Shown: positions 54,771 to 63,324 of the stretch, one piece after another
Numbering within the stretch: position 1 is the first letter of the stretch
How the letters are laid out: every line of letters begins with the position of its first letter
DNA from: Haoranjiania flava
GTDB taxonomy: Bacteria; Bacteroidota; Bacteroidia; Chitinophagales; Chitinophagaceae
Length of the DNA: 64,000 nucleotides
Direction: 5' to 3'
Assembly (NCBI RefSeq): GCF_025631005.1
Contig: NZ_JAOTPL010000001.1
Coordinates: 186,001-250,000, forward strand
Made by a program: the position numbers and the translations under genes
The notes under the pieces: model-generated
What the model saw: the letters and a program-made list of their open reading frames with translations, nothing else
Told to the model about the DNA's origin: nothing
Databases searched by the model: none

Positions 54771-56432
54771 TTATTTTTTATTTTCCTTTGCCCAGGAATC
54801 TTTTAATCCTACCGCCCGGTTAAATACCAGGTGATCGGCATCACCATCTTTATCCAAAGCAAAATAGCCTTTGCGCAGAAACTGGTATCCTTCTCCGAGC
54901 TTAGCTTCTTTCAGAGCCGGCTCTGCATAAGCGTTTGGTATGATCTTCAAGGAATCCGGGTTCAGGTAGTCAGTATACTCTCCCGGCACATTGTCCATAT
55001 CTTCTTCTGTAAACAACCGGTCGTACATGCGCAGCTCTGCACTTACAGCATGCGCTATGCTCACCCAGTGCAGCGTACCTTTGGGCCGCACGCCGGATGT
55101 GTCGGCGCCGCTTTTGCTCTCGGGGAGGTAAGAACAATGTATCTCTTTTATTGCTCCCTGTTCATCTTTTACAATGCTATCGCATTGTATTATGTAAGCA
55201 TATTTTAAACGTACCATCTGCCCGGGCGCCAACCTGAAATATTTTTTAGGCGGGTTTTCCATGAAATCTTCTCTCTCAATGTACAACTCTTTACAGAAGG
55301 GCACTTCGCGGTAAGTAATTGTTTCTTCTTCTGGGTTGTTTTCTGCCTGCAGCATCTCAACTTCCCCATCGGGATAATTGCTGATCACTACTTTCACGGG
55401 ATCAAAAACAACCATTCTGCGGACTGCAGTTTTATTAAGGTCTTCACGTACAAAGTGCTCCAGCAAGCCCAGGTCAACAGAGTTATCTCTTTTTCCAATA
55501 CCTATCCTGTCGCAAAAATCTCTTATACTTTTGGGTGTATAGCCGCGGCGGCGCATGCCCGAAATGGTGGGCATCCGGGGATCGTCCCAGCCGGCCACGA
55601 TTTTATTATTCACCAGTTGCAATAATTTTCTTTTGCTCATCACCGTGTAGGTAAGGTTGCGCCTGGCAAACTCGTATTGCCGGGAAGGAAATATCTCTAA
55701 TTTTTCTATGAGCCAGTCATACACCTCCCTGTGCGGCACAAACTCCATGGTACAGATAGAATGTGTAATGCCCTCAATGGAATCACTTTGCCCGTGAGCA
55801 AAATCGTACATGGGGTAAATGCACCATTTGTCTCCCGTGCGGTGATGATGCACGTGCCTGATGCGGTAGAGCAACGGATCGCGCATAAGCATGTTACTGG
55901 ATTCCATATCTATTTTGGCACGCAGTACTTTTTCGCCGTCTTTATATTTACCGGCACGCATTTCTTCAAAAAGCTGCAGGTTTTCTTCTATGCTTCTTTC
56001 CGCAAACCGGTTTCTTCTGCCGGGTTGTGTAGGTGTACCTTTTTGTTCTGCAATCTCTTCGCTGGTGCTGTCATCTACATAGGCAAGCCCTTTGTTTATC
56101 AGCCTTACAGCGTATTGGTACAAAGTTTCAAAGTAATCAGAAGCATACAACTCTTTCTCCCACTGGAAGCCGAGCCATTGTATATCTTCTTTAATGCTGT
56201 CTACATATTCTGTATCTTCCGTTACGGGGTTTGTATCGTCGAAGCGCAGGTTGGTTTTGCCGCCATATTTTTTAGCTACACCAAAATTCAGGCAAATGCT
56301 GGAGGCGTGCCCCATATGCAGGTAGCCGTTCGGCTCCGGCGGAAAACGGGTAAGTATAGATGTATGCCTGCCCTTGGCCAAATCCTGCTCTATAATCTCT
56401 TCGATAAAATTTAATGATCTCTCTTCTGACAT
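54771..56432 (-). CDS. glnS: Glutaminyl-tRNA synthetase
   Basis: Class I aminoacyl-tRNA synthetase, 553 residues from the ATG at 56432 (MSEERSLNFIEEIIEQDLAK); an in-frame start at 56465 would lie inside the heptamer repeats. The HIGH motif appears as FPPEPNGYLHMGHAS and the KMSKS motif as VMSKRKLLQLV. Direct charging of tRNA-Gln means the organism need not use GatCAB for Gln. tilS follows 11 bp later. Confidence 0.96.
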   Translation of the reverse strand: MSEERSLNFIEEIIEQDLAKGRHTSILTRFPPEPNGYLHMGHASSICLNFGVAKKYGGKTNLRFDDTNPVTEDTEYVDSIKEDIQWLGFQWEKELYASDYFETLYQYAVRLINKGLAYVDDSTSEEIAEQKGTPTQPGRRNRFAERSIEENLQLFEEMRAGKYKDGEKVLRAKIDMESSNMLMRDPLLYRIRHVHHHRTGDKWCIYPMYDFAHGQSDSIEGITHSICTMEFVPHREVYDWLIEKLEIFPSRQYEFARRNLTYTVMSKRKLLQLVNNKIVAGWDDPRMPTISGMRRRGYTPKSIRDFCDRIGIGKRDNSVDLGLLEHFVREDLNKTAVRRMVVFDPVKVVISNYPDGEVEMLQAENNPEEETITYREVPFCKELYIEREDFMENPPKKYFRLAPGQMVRLKYAYIIQCDSIVKDEQGAIKEIHCSYLPESKSGADTSGVRPKGTLHWVSIAHAVSAELRMYDRLFTEEDMDNVPGEYTDYLNPDSLKIIPNAYAEPALKEAKLGEGYQFLRKGYFALDKDGDADHLVFNRAVGLKDSWAKENKK

Positions 56433-56456
56433 GAATCTATGTATTAGTAAAATTTC

Positions 56457-56491
56457 AAATTGCAAATTGCAAATTGCAAATTGCAGATTGC
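56457..56491. repeat. Heptamer tandem repeat, 5 units
   Basis: Five head-to-tail copies of A(A/G)ATTGC: four AAATTGC then AGATTGC. Lies within the 5' leader region of glnS and abuts a -7-like TATTTTTG on the minus strand (56491-56498). Confidence 0.85.
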
Positions 56492-56529
56492 AAAAATATA
56501 TTGTTTGCCTGCAAATGTAGTGAATAAAA

Positions 56530-56578
56530 AAATTGCAGATTGCAAATTACAAATTGCAAATTGCAGATTGCAGATTGC
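56530..56578. repeat. Heptamer tandem repeat, 7 units
   Basis: Seven degenerate copies of the same A(A/G)ATTGC heptamer, one reading AAATTAC. Together with the array at 56457 it brackets 38 bp holding two TAnnTTTG-like sites on the minus strand. Three more degenerate units occur at 60891-60910. Confidence 0.85.
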
Positions 56579-56618
56579 AGAAAATTTGTGACAGGCAATT
56601 TTAGAAGCAGGCTATGAG

Positions 56619-56966
56619 TTATTTTGATTCTTTAGAATATATCTCTAATAATTTCTGATAAAACACCCAATTATATTTAGCTTGCAGCATAGCACTTTTT
56701 GCTGCTATTAAATTATTTCTTGAATTAGTTACATCGTAAATACTACTTTTGCCTGCTTCATAACTTTTTTGAGCAAATAATGCAGCTATGCCAGCACTTT
56801 TAACGGCTTCTGAAGAGGCCAAATAATTTTCATAGCTGCTTTCTATATCAAAAAATAATTTTTCTAAATCCTGTCGTACTATCTGCTTATAAATATTTAA
56901 TTCATTCTTAGCTAACTCTTCTGCCATTTTAGACTTATACAAAAGAGTATGTTTTGTACTTTTCAT
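56619..56966 (-). pseudogene. TolC-family outer-membrane efflux protein, C-terminal fragment
   Basis: 115 codons covering only the last third of a TolC/OEP protein: VRQDLEKLFFDIESSYENYL, ALFAQKSYEAGKSSIYDVTN and a final SAMLQAKYNWVFYQKLLEIY match the second helical repeat and final helix of the family. The normal protein is 420-500 residues with a signal peptide; neither is present. The first 13 residues (MKSTKHTLLYKSK) do not look like TolC and may come from another gene joined by deletion. An AAGGAA site sits before the ATG, so it could still be translated. It lies 38 bp after the 45-residue peptide gene. Confidence 0.75.
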
Positions 56967-57004
56967 AATTCCTTACTTATCGTAAAGGACTAAGGCTAAC
57001 ATAG

Positions 57005-57142
57005 CTAAGCTTTCGGTACGTCTACTAAAAAACTCCTTAACACTACACCACGCACAGTGGGTTTTCGCACCAAGCTCACAAACCCATCTCCCTCTGAAAT
57101 TTCTTTCATTTCCTGGTTAGCTAAAATCTCTACTTGTTTCAT
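57005..57142 (-). CDS. Small peptide (45 aa), bacteriocin-leader-like
   Basis: ATG at 57142 to TAG at 57005; 45 residues, start MKQVEILANQEMKEISEGDG, then a basic/hydrophobic part ending VVLRSFLVDVPKA. Seven bp separate it from the end of the CPBP protease gene on the same strand, so it is likely co-transcribed. The first part, with LxxQEMKEIxEGDG, resembles the L-x-x-EMK-x-I-x-GG leaders of Bacteroidota exported peptides, though without a clean GG. It has no cysteine. Export or processing by the neighbouring protease is inference; a structural or regulatory peptide is also possible. Confidence 0.55.
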   Translation of the reverse strand: MKQVEILANQEMKEISEGDGFVSLVRKPTVRGVVLRSFLVDVPKA

Positions 57143-57149
57143 AATTTTT

Positions 57150-57737
57150 TTAGGTGCTAGAAAAAAGTGCGAGAGATAAAAAAATCAGATTATAGCTTGC
57201 ATGATAAATCACTACAGTAGAATATTTTTCATACATTCTTATATAAGTCAGGATTATACCTAATACAAGCTGTGGAACGAACAATAAAAAAGTAGCTAAT
57301 AACGATAATTGCTTTATTTCATCAATGTTGTAATTTGAAATATGAAAAACAACAAAGAGAATTATGTACACCAAAATAACATAAGGAGGTAATTTCTTCT
57401 TTCTATAAAAAAAATATAATACAAAAGAATAAATACTTATTGCTATGGTGAGTAAAAGAATGTACAAAGATACCTGTGAAATAACTGCATCCAATATAAA
57501 TAAAACTAACGATAGATATACATACCTCTCTCTTACAAGAGGGTATCTAAAAATAAATTCTTCAACAATAGGAGCGAAAATTACCACTAAAAAAAACAAC
57601 TCCCAAGGTTTAGAAATATATTTCGTTAACGAAGAGATAGGCGAAGCTACATTAAAATAACTTTTTATTAATTCGATAAATATCATTAATACAATGTGTA
57701 TTAAAAATATTTTAAGTAACTGATGAATATTCATCAT
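57150..57737 (-). CDS. CPBP-family intramembrane protease (CAAX protease/bacteriocin-processing family)
   Basis: 195 residues with about six hydrophobic helices. The family signature is visible: PIVEEFIFRYPLV (EExxxR) at about residue 58, a His in VVFHISNYN, and the H-x3-N of IYHASYNLIF near the C-terminus. CPBP proteins cleave membrane-associated peptides and often accompany bacteriocin loci, where they process or protect. AT-rich sequence unlike glnS or speA on either side, which suggests transfer. Start at 57737 or the Met one codon later. Confidence 0.85.
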   Translation of the reverse strand: MMNIHQLLKIFLIHIVLMIFIELIKSYFNVASPISSLTKYISKPWELFFLVVIFAPIVEEFIFRYPLVRERYVYLSLVLFILDAVISQVSLYILLLTIAISIYSFVLYFFYRKKKLPPYVILVYIILFVVFHISNYNIDEIKQLSLLATFLLFVPQLVLGIILTYIRMYEKYSTVVIYHASYNLIFLSLALFSST

Positions 57738-57793
57738 TTAATTTTCTCGCATTTATAGCAACTAAAAAAGACAGTTTTCGCTGTTTTGCGCTT

Positions 57794-59224
57794 TTACTGG
57801 TAACCCAGTATCTTCAGCATACTTTGTGCTGTCTGTTCTTTAGCGTAAACCCATTCCGTAAGCTTGCCATTCTTGTCGTATTCAATGATTACATGCTTAG
57901 GCGATGGTATCAGGCAATGCTTAATGCCGCCGTATCCGCTGATCTGATCCTGGTATGCACCTGTATGAAAAAAACCTACATACAAAGGCTCTTTATTTTC
58001 CGGGTCAGCCTGATCGTCATTTTTTATTTTGGGGAGGAACACTTCATTGATGTGCTCTTCTGAATCGTAATAATCATGCCCGTCGCAGGTAATGCCGCCT
58101 AAGACCACACGCCTGTACTCGTTGCTCCATTTATTGATGGGCAGCATTAAAAACTTCTCACCAATACCCCAGGTATCCGGCAATGTAGTGATGAAAGAAG
58201 AATCTATCATGTACCAGGTCTCGCGGTCATTCTGTTCTTTCTCACCGATTACGCTGTAGATATGTGCCATGCTCTCTCCTACCGTAAAGCTTCCGAATTC
58301 TGTAAATATGTTCGGCATCGGCACTTTGGCTTTTTTGCAGGCAGATTTTATATTGCCTACAATTTCATTGATCATGAACTGGTAATCGTATTCAAACGCC
58401 AGGGAGTGCTTGATGGGAAATCCGCCGCCGATGTTGATAGAATCCAATTCGGGGCAGATCTTTTTTAACTGGCAATAAAGTGTGATGCTTTTCCTCAATT
58501 CAGACCAATAGTAAATATCATCCTTGATGCCTTTGTTTAAAAAGATGTGCAGCATTTTTAAGTGATACTTATTTTCATTGCCTTTCAGTTCATTTACATA
58601 GAACTCCAGCACATCTTTTGCGCGGATACCGAGGCGCGATGTATAGAAAGGGAAGCTTGGTTCTTCCTCGGCTGCAATGCGAATGCCTATTTTAAAAGGC
58701 TCTTTAATCTTTATACTGCGCTTATACATAGCCAGCTCTTCCTTATTGTCCAGGATAGGGATCACATTTTTGAAGCCCGAATTGATAAGCCTGGCAATCC
58801 TTGATGTGTAAGATTTTTGCTTAAATCCGTTGCAGATAACATATATGTCTTTGGTGATCTTTCTTTTTTTATACAACTGGTTGATGATCTCGATGTCGTA
58901 CGCATAAGAAGTTTCCAGGTGTATGTTGTGCTTTAGCGCTTCCTCCACTACAAAAGAAAAATGGGAGCTTTTGGTGCAATAACAATAAAAATACTTGCCT
59001 TCGTATTTATGCTTTTTAAAAGCCTTATCGAAGTAGGTTTTTGCACGATTGATATTGATTCCAATCTTCGGCAGAAATGTGAGCTTTAAAGGTGTGCCGT
59101 GTTTTTCAATGATCGGCTTGAGGTCCAGCCCGTTAAATTCTAAAAAACCATTCTTGTTAAGATCAACGCCTTCCTGGGGGAAGTGAAAGGTCTGTTTAAC
59201 CAGATCGGTGTAGGTATTATTCAT
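57794..59224 (-). CDS. speA: Arginine decarboxylase-like PLP enzyme (fold III)
   Basis: 476 residues, alanine-racemase-like fold III barrel. The PLP lysine lies in YFYCYCTKSSHFSFVVEEAL at about residue 84; the C-terminal active-site Cys/Asp region appears as GGITCDGHDYYDSE, with FFHTGAYQDQISGYGG further on. It resembles the proteins of this length annotated as arginine decarboxylase in Bacteroidota, which begin a polyamine pathway. E. coli SpeA is longer, so substrate (Arg versus another diamino acid) is likely but not certain. Confidence 0.82.
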   Translation of the reverse strand: MNNTYTDLVKQTFHFPQEGVDLNKNGFLEFNGLDLKPIIEKHGTPLKLTFLPKIGININRAKTYFDKAFKKHKYEGKYFYCYCTKSSHFSFVVEEALKHNIHLETSYAYDIEIINQLYKKRKITKDIYVICNGFKQKSYTSRIARLINSGFKNVIPILDNKEELAMYKRSIKIKEPFKIGIRIAAEEEPSFPFYTSRLGIRAKDVLEFYVNELKGNENKYHLKMLHIFLNKGIKDDIYYWSELRKSITLYCQLKKICPELDSINIGGGFPIKHSLAFEYDYQFMINEIVGNIKSACKKAKVPMPNIFTEFGSFTVGESMAHIYSVIGEKEQNDRETWYMIDSSFITTLPDTWGIGEKFLMLPINKWSNEYRRVVLGGITCDGHDYYDSEEHINEVFLPKIKNDDQADPENKEPLYVGFFHTGAYQDQISGYGGIKHCLIPSPKHVIIEYDKNGKLTEWVYAKEQTAQSMLKILGYQ

Positions 59225-59266
59225 TTCTGCAAAATGATGAATTTGATTTTAAAAATATTTTGGGTG

Positions 59267-59274
59267 CAAAAATA
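59267..59274 (-). promoter_or_regulatory. Candidate -7 element for the speA-like gene
   Basis: Minus-strand TATTTTTG, a full match, 42 bp upstream of the start. The -33 position is only half conserved. Confidence 0.4.
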
Positions 59275-59323
59275 AATAAATATCTAATGTAAACAGTGTT
59301 TTTACAGGTTAAGCCCAAAATAA

Positions 59324-59345
59324 AAGGAGCGGCGTTGCGCTCCTT
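59324..59345 (-). terminator. Intrinsic terminator after tig
   Basis: Perfect AAGGAGCG / CGCTCCTT stem, 6-nt loop, followed on the minus strand by TTATTTT; 22 bp after the tig stop codon. Confidence 0.8.
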
Positions 59346-59367
59346 GGTTATAATCTTCTTTTTTTAA

Positions 59368-60741
59368 TTAATGGTGGTGATGGCCTTTCAGCTTTTCTGT
59401 GAATGCTTCTTCAGTAATATTTTCCTCTTTTGTTTTCACCTCTCCTTCAAGTGCCTGGAACAGTTTGTTGATCCTGATCTGTCCGTGAGCATCTTCAATA
59501 AACTTCCTGTCGTTGAGCATCCTGTCGGCGTAATCGTTTACCCAGTCTGAATTGGCATCAGCAGACAGCTGGCCGCCGAGGTATTGCATGAGTTGATTTT
59601 TAGCAAAATCTTTCAGCTCTTCAGGCTCTACCTGTATGTTGTTGTCCGCGCTCAGCTTGCTGGAGATCAGCGCCCACTGGAGTTGTTTTACGAAAGCAGG
59701 ATATTCTTTCTCTACTTCCTCATCGGTCTTTGGCTTCTCAGCGTTCACCTTAAGCCAGCGTTTCAGGAATGCCTCGGGGAAGTCAAGTTTTGTGTGGTCT
59801 ACCAGTTCATGGTAGATCTGGTCCTGCACCTGCGCACGCGACTGTCCTGCGAAGTATGCTTCTATATCTTTTTTCAGCTCAGCTTTGAAATCATCTTCAT
59901 TGCTGATTTCCCTGCCGGGAAAAGTTTGCCTGAAAAGCTCTTCGTTCAGTTCCGCCTTTTCCAGTAACCCTATTTTGGTGATCTTACATGATACATAAGT
60001 TTTCTTGAGCTCCAGGTCTTCTTCATCCAAACCCAGATCGTGGTATACCCTGTCTAAAATCTCTGGACTGGCGAATGCATCGCTTAATTTTACAACTACG
60101 GTATCTTCAACTTTTTTACCCTTAAACAGCTTGGCTGCTTTGGGAGAAAGATCTTTGAAAGTAACCGAGCTATTCCCTTTGTTGGCATCTTCTCCCACAT
60201 TGCCTTCTTTATCTGCAATAGCCGTCTCCAGGTTCAGGATAGCATCTTCATCTTCTATGGTTTCAGGATTGGTATAGTTGCCTGCTTTGCGCTGCACATT
60301 TTCTACTTCCTCATTCAATGTTTTATCTGAAACCTCAATGTTGTAGCGCGTTACAGTAAGGCTGGACGGGTCAACATCTATGGCTGGCTGCAAACCAACC
60401 TCGAAATTAAATACATAATCTTCGGGATTGTTTACATCGAAAGTAAAATTAGTGTCTTCCAACGGCAACGGCTGGCCAATGATCTCCAGTTTGTTTTCCC
60501 TGATATAATCATTTACTGCCTTGTCTACTGCGGCAAAGATCTGCTCGCTGAAAATGCCCTGGCCGTGCATTTTTTTGATAACGCCTACCGGTACCATACC
60601 TTTTCTGAATCCGGGTATGGTAGCATTTTTTGCATATTTCTTCAGGCTTTTTTCAAATTCCGGAAGATAATCTTCTTTGGTAATGGTCACTACCAGTTTA
60701 TCGTTTAGCGGAGCTATATTTTCTCTCGTTATAGTTGCCAT
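59368..60741 (-). CDS. tig: Trigger factor
   Basis: Ribosome-associated chaperone, 457 residues from the ATG at 60741 (MATITRENIAPLNDKLVVTI); a second in-frame ATG three codons upstream is possible. The ribosome-binding signature IPGFRKGMVPVGVIKKMHGQ lies at about residues 42-61. A central domain of the PPIase type is degenerate, as in Bacteroidota homologues, and the C-terminal arms are helical. The protein ends KGHHHH, a natural His-rich tail. Leader has a short dyad (CTTATTT / AAATAAG) at 60790-60809. Confidence 0.94.
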   Translation of the reverse strand: MATITRENIAPLNDKLVVTITKEDYLPEFEKSLKKYAKNATIPGFRKGMVPVGVIKKMHGQGIFSEQIFAAVDKAVNDYIRENKLEIIGQPLPLEDTNFTFDVNNPEDYVFNFEVGLQPAIDVDPSSLTVTRYNIEVSDKTLNEEVENVQRKAGNYTNPETIEDEDAILNLETAIADKEGNVGEDANKGNSSVTFKDLSPKAAKLFKGKKVEDTVVVKLSDAFASPEILDRVYHDLGLDEEDLELKKTYVSCKITKIGLLEKAELNEELFRQTFPGREISNEDDFKAELKKDIEAYFAGQSRAQVQDQIYHELVDHTKLDFPEAFLKRWLKVNAEKPKTDEEVEKEYPAFVKQLQWALISSKLSADNNIQVEPEELKDFAKNQLMQYLGGQLSADANSDWVNDYADRMLNDRKFIEDAHGQIRINKLFQALEGEVKTKEENITEEAFTEKLKGHHHH

Positions 60742-60836
60742 AAAACTCATATCTCAGCCCTTCCTGAGCATTTTTCTGTTTAGTAATACCTTATTTGAGG
60801 GTAAATAAGACGGTTTAACCCAAAAAATTGAGTGTG

Positions 60837-60844
60837 CAAAATTA
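60837..60844 (-). promoter_or_regulatory. Candidate -7 element for tig
   Basis: Minus-strand TAATTTTG, a full match, 95 bp upstream of the tig start, implying a leader of about 90 nt that contains two small hairpins (60755-60770 and 60790-60809). No -33 match at the standard distance. Confidence 0.4.
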
Positions 60845-60890
60845 AGTCAATTATTTAATTTAATAAAATAATCCTGTTTTATATAATTGT

Positions 60891-60910
60891 AGATTGCAGA
60901 TTACAAATTC
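60891..60910. repeat. Degenerate heptamer repeat, about 3 units
   Basis: AGATTGC, AGATTAC and AAATTCG in tandem: the same heptamer seen upstream of glnS, here between tig and a lipoprotein gene 4.3 kb away. Confidence 0.6.
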
Positions 60911-60943
60911 GGAATTATAGACTACAGCTGGCAAACACAAAAT

Positions 60944-60979
60944 AAAAAAACTGCCCGCGGGTGTAGGCAGTAAGTTTTT
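60944..60979 (-). terminator. Intrinsic terminator after the small lipoprotein gene
   Basis: Minus-strand ACTGCC / GGCAGT stem (10-nt loop) followed by TTTTTTTATTTT, about 40 bp after the stop at 61010. Confidence 0.8.
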
Positions 60980-61009
60980 CACTATAATATTATCTTGTAC
61001 AATTAATAT

Positions 61010-61384
61010 TTATCTTGTACAGTCGGCTGTCCAAACGTTACCGTTTTTCAGGAATAATATTTTCAAGGTGCTTGCAGTGATCCTGATGTAGTTAGTCTGG
61101 CTAGAGCCTATGCTCACCATAGTTTCTCCGTCTTTCTGAAATTCAACGCCAGTAAGATCAGGAATGCCATCAGAAAAAAAGAAGTTATAATTGTTACCGA
61201 CTTTTAGAACGGTAACTGCTCCCGTAGTTGTAGAAACCTTTTTATCCTGGCCGTCATAGGATATCTTACCATTATACTTACCTGCAAAAACATCACGTTC
61301 AGAAGGTGATGTATCTTTGCTGCAGGATGCCAATACAAATACAGATAAAAGTACTACACTCAAAATTTGAATTGTTTTTTTCAT
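61010..61384 (-). CDS. Small lipoprotein of unknown function
   Basis: 124 residues from the ATG at 61384, which begins a lipoprotein signal (MKKTIQILSVVLLSVFVLASC); the longer frame to 61462 would place 26 unsuitable residues before it. The mature part (about 100 residues, strand-rich: FAGKYNGKISYDGQDKKVST, YIRITASTLKILFLKNGNVW) belongs to no family I recognise. It resembles small beta-sheet lipoproteins common in Bacteroidota. Own terminator. Confidence 0.75.
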   Translation of the reverse strand: MKKTIQILSVVLLSVFVLASCSKDTSPSERDVFAGKYNGKISYDGQDKKVSTTTGAVTVLKVGNNYNFFFSDGIPDLTGVEFQKDGETMVSIGSSQTNYIRITASTLKILFLKNGNVWTADCTR

Positions 61385-61679
61385 ATTCTTCAATGTTTTA
61401 TTGTTTATAAATGCCGCAAATTTGTTTAAAAGATCACCGGTAATCGTCCAAAACAATTGCATTTGCTCATCTTATTAAAACAATTCTTGTACCAATTTTA
61501 ATTTATGTTGATACAGTTGATGGTGGTATGCGCAATGTATACATAACCAGTAAGCACGGATAATTTTTTGTTTTCTTTTCAAACTTTCTGCAATTTATTT
61601 ATCTTCGTGCATTAATATCCTCTAAGGATATGCGTTATATTATATATTTATTAATAGAATAAAAAACAATGATTAATTT

Positions 61680-63245
61680 ATGATAACCACAACAGTTGCC
61701 GTTATAATAGCGGTTGTTTGTGTTGGTTTAGGTATTGTTTTAGGTAAATTTATTTTTGCAAAAGATACAAAACAACAAATACTCGAAGCGGAAAACCAGG
61801 CAAAAACTATAGTAAAAGAAGCAGAACTTACCGCTGAAACAATTAAAAAAGAGAAATTATTAGAAGCAAAAGAAAAATTTGTACAACTTAAATCAGAGCA
61901 CGACAGGGAAATAAACGACCGCAACCGCAAGATCGGAGACCTCGAAAACAGGGCAAAACAGAGAGAAAGCAACCTTGCTCAAAAAGAATCTACCCTCGAT
62001 AAGCAGTTGAAAGAAAATGAAACGATTAAAGACAACCTCAAAAAGCAAATTGAGATTGTAAACCAAAAACGTTCTGAACTAGAGAAGCACCAGGAAGAGC
62101 ACATCAAGCGGCTGGAGAAAATCTCCAACATGTCGCAGGAAGAGGCTAAGGGCCAGCTGATTGAAAGCCTTCAGCAGGAAGCCCGCACACAGGCGCTGGC
62201 GCTGCAACAGGAAATTGTGGAAGAGGCTAAGGTGAAAGCCAACAAAGAAGCGCGTAAGATCATTATACAATCTATTCAACGTACGGCAGCAGAGCAGACC
62301 ATAGAAAATACCGTTACGGTATTTAACCTGGAAACAGATGAGATCAAAGGACAGATCATCGGCCGCGAAGGCCGCAACATCCGTGCAATTGAGGCCGCTA
62401 CCGGGGTAGACCTGATCGTAGACGACACGCCTGAAGCCATTGTACTATCCTCCTTCGACCCCTTGAGAAGGGAGATCGCCCGCCTTTCACTGCAAAGACT
62501 GGTGGCAGACGGACGAATACACCCGGCAAGGATCGAAGAAGTGGTGGACAAAACCCGCAGGCAACTTGAAGAGCAGATCATGGAGATCGGCGAACGGACG
62601 GTGATAGAGCTGGGCATCCACGGATTGCACAAGGAACTGGTAAGGATTGTGGGTAAAATGCGGTTCCGGTCGTCTTACGGCCAGAACCTGCTGATGCACA
62701 GCCGCGAAGTGGCTAATCTCTGCGCTATTATGGCTTCTGAACTGGGGCTGAACCCCAAGCTGGCAAAGAGAGCCGGGCTGCTGCACGATATAGGCAAAGT
62801 GCCGGATGAAGAAACCGAGCTGAGCCATGCATTGCTTGGAGCTAAGCTGGCCGAAAAATACGGCGAAAACCCTGCAGTTGTGAATGCCATAGGTGCGCAC
62901 CACGATGAAATGGAAATGCAATACGTAATATCCCCCATCATCCAGACCTGCGATGCCATCAGCGGCGCGCGGCCGGGTGCAAGAAGAGAGATCATGCAGC
63001 AATACATACAGCGTATCAAAGACCTGGAAGCGCTGGCACAGGGCTACGGCGGCGTGGAAAAAGCTTATGCCATCCAGGCGGGCCGTGAATTACGGGTGAT
63101 TGTTGAAGCCGACAAAGTTACTGACGGAGACAGCGACAAATTAAGCTTTGACATTGCCCAGAAAATACAGACCGAAATGACGTACCCCGGGCAGATAAAA
63201 GTGACAGTGATCCGTGAAAAAAGAGCGGTGAACGTAGCGCGATAA
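61680..63245 (+). CDS. rny: Ribonuclease Y
   Basis: Membrane-anchored endoribonuclease that starts mRNA decay, 521 residues. One N-terminal transmembrane helix (TTTVAVIIAVVCVGLGIVLG), a long coiled coil to about residue 200, a KH domain with GREGRNIRAIEAATGVDLIV, then an HD domain with LLMHSREVANL and LLHDIGKVPD (catalytic HD). Family-typical length. A 7-bp hairpin (ATATCCT / AGGATAT) lies in its leader at 61615-61631. rplS follows 79 bp later with its own promoter. Confidence 0.95.
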   Translation: MITTTVAVIIAVVCVGLGIVLGKFIFAKDTKQQILEAENQAKTIVKEAELTAETIKKEKLLEAKEKFVQLKSEHDREINDRNRKIGDLENRAKQRESNLAQKESTLDKQLKENETIKDNLKKQIEIVNQKRSELEKHQEEHIKRLEKISNMSQEEAKGQLIESLQQEARTQALALQQEIVEEAKVKANKEARKIIIQSIQRTAAEQTIENTVTVFNLETDEIKGQIIGREGRNIRAIEAATGVDLIVDDTPEAIVLSSFDPLRREIARLSLQRLVADGRIHPARIEEVVDKTRRQLEEQIMEIGERTVIELGIHGLHKELVRIVGKMRFRSSYGQNLLMHSREVANLCAIMASELGLNPKLAKRAGLLHDIGKVPDEETELSHALLGAKLAEKYGENPAVVNAIGAHHDEMEMQYVISPIIQTCDAISGARPGARREIMQQYIQRIKDLEALAQGYGGVEKAYAIQAGRELRVIVEADKVTDGDSDKLSFDIAQKIQTEMTYPGQIKVTVIREKRAVNVAR

Positions 63246-63274
63246 TCCTGATAAAAGTTTTTTTAATGATTTAT

Positions 63275-63305
63275 TTTGATAATTTCATTTAAACAAGTAC
63301 CTTTG
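63275..63305 (+). promoter_or_regulatory. Consensus promoter of rplS
   Basis: TTTG at 63275-63278, exactly 19 bp, TACCTTTG at 63298-63305. Full match to both Bacteroidota elements; the ATG is 19 nt downstream. Confidence 0.75.
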
Positions 63306-63324
63306 CAATCCAAAATTTTGAGAT

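Noticed and set aside
55731..56414. A 227-codon frame antisense to glnS
   Set aside because: Shadow of the GlnRS frame; composition is not protein-like.
56457..56578. Possible CRISPR array
   Set aside because: Units are 7 bp and contiguous without unique spacers, and no cas gene is present.
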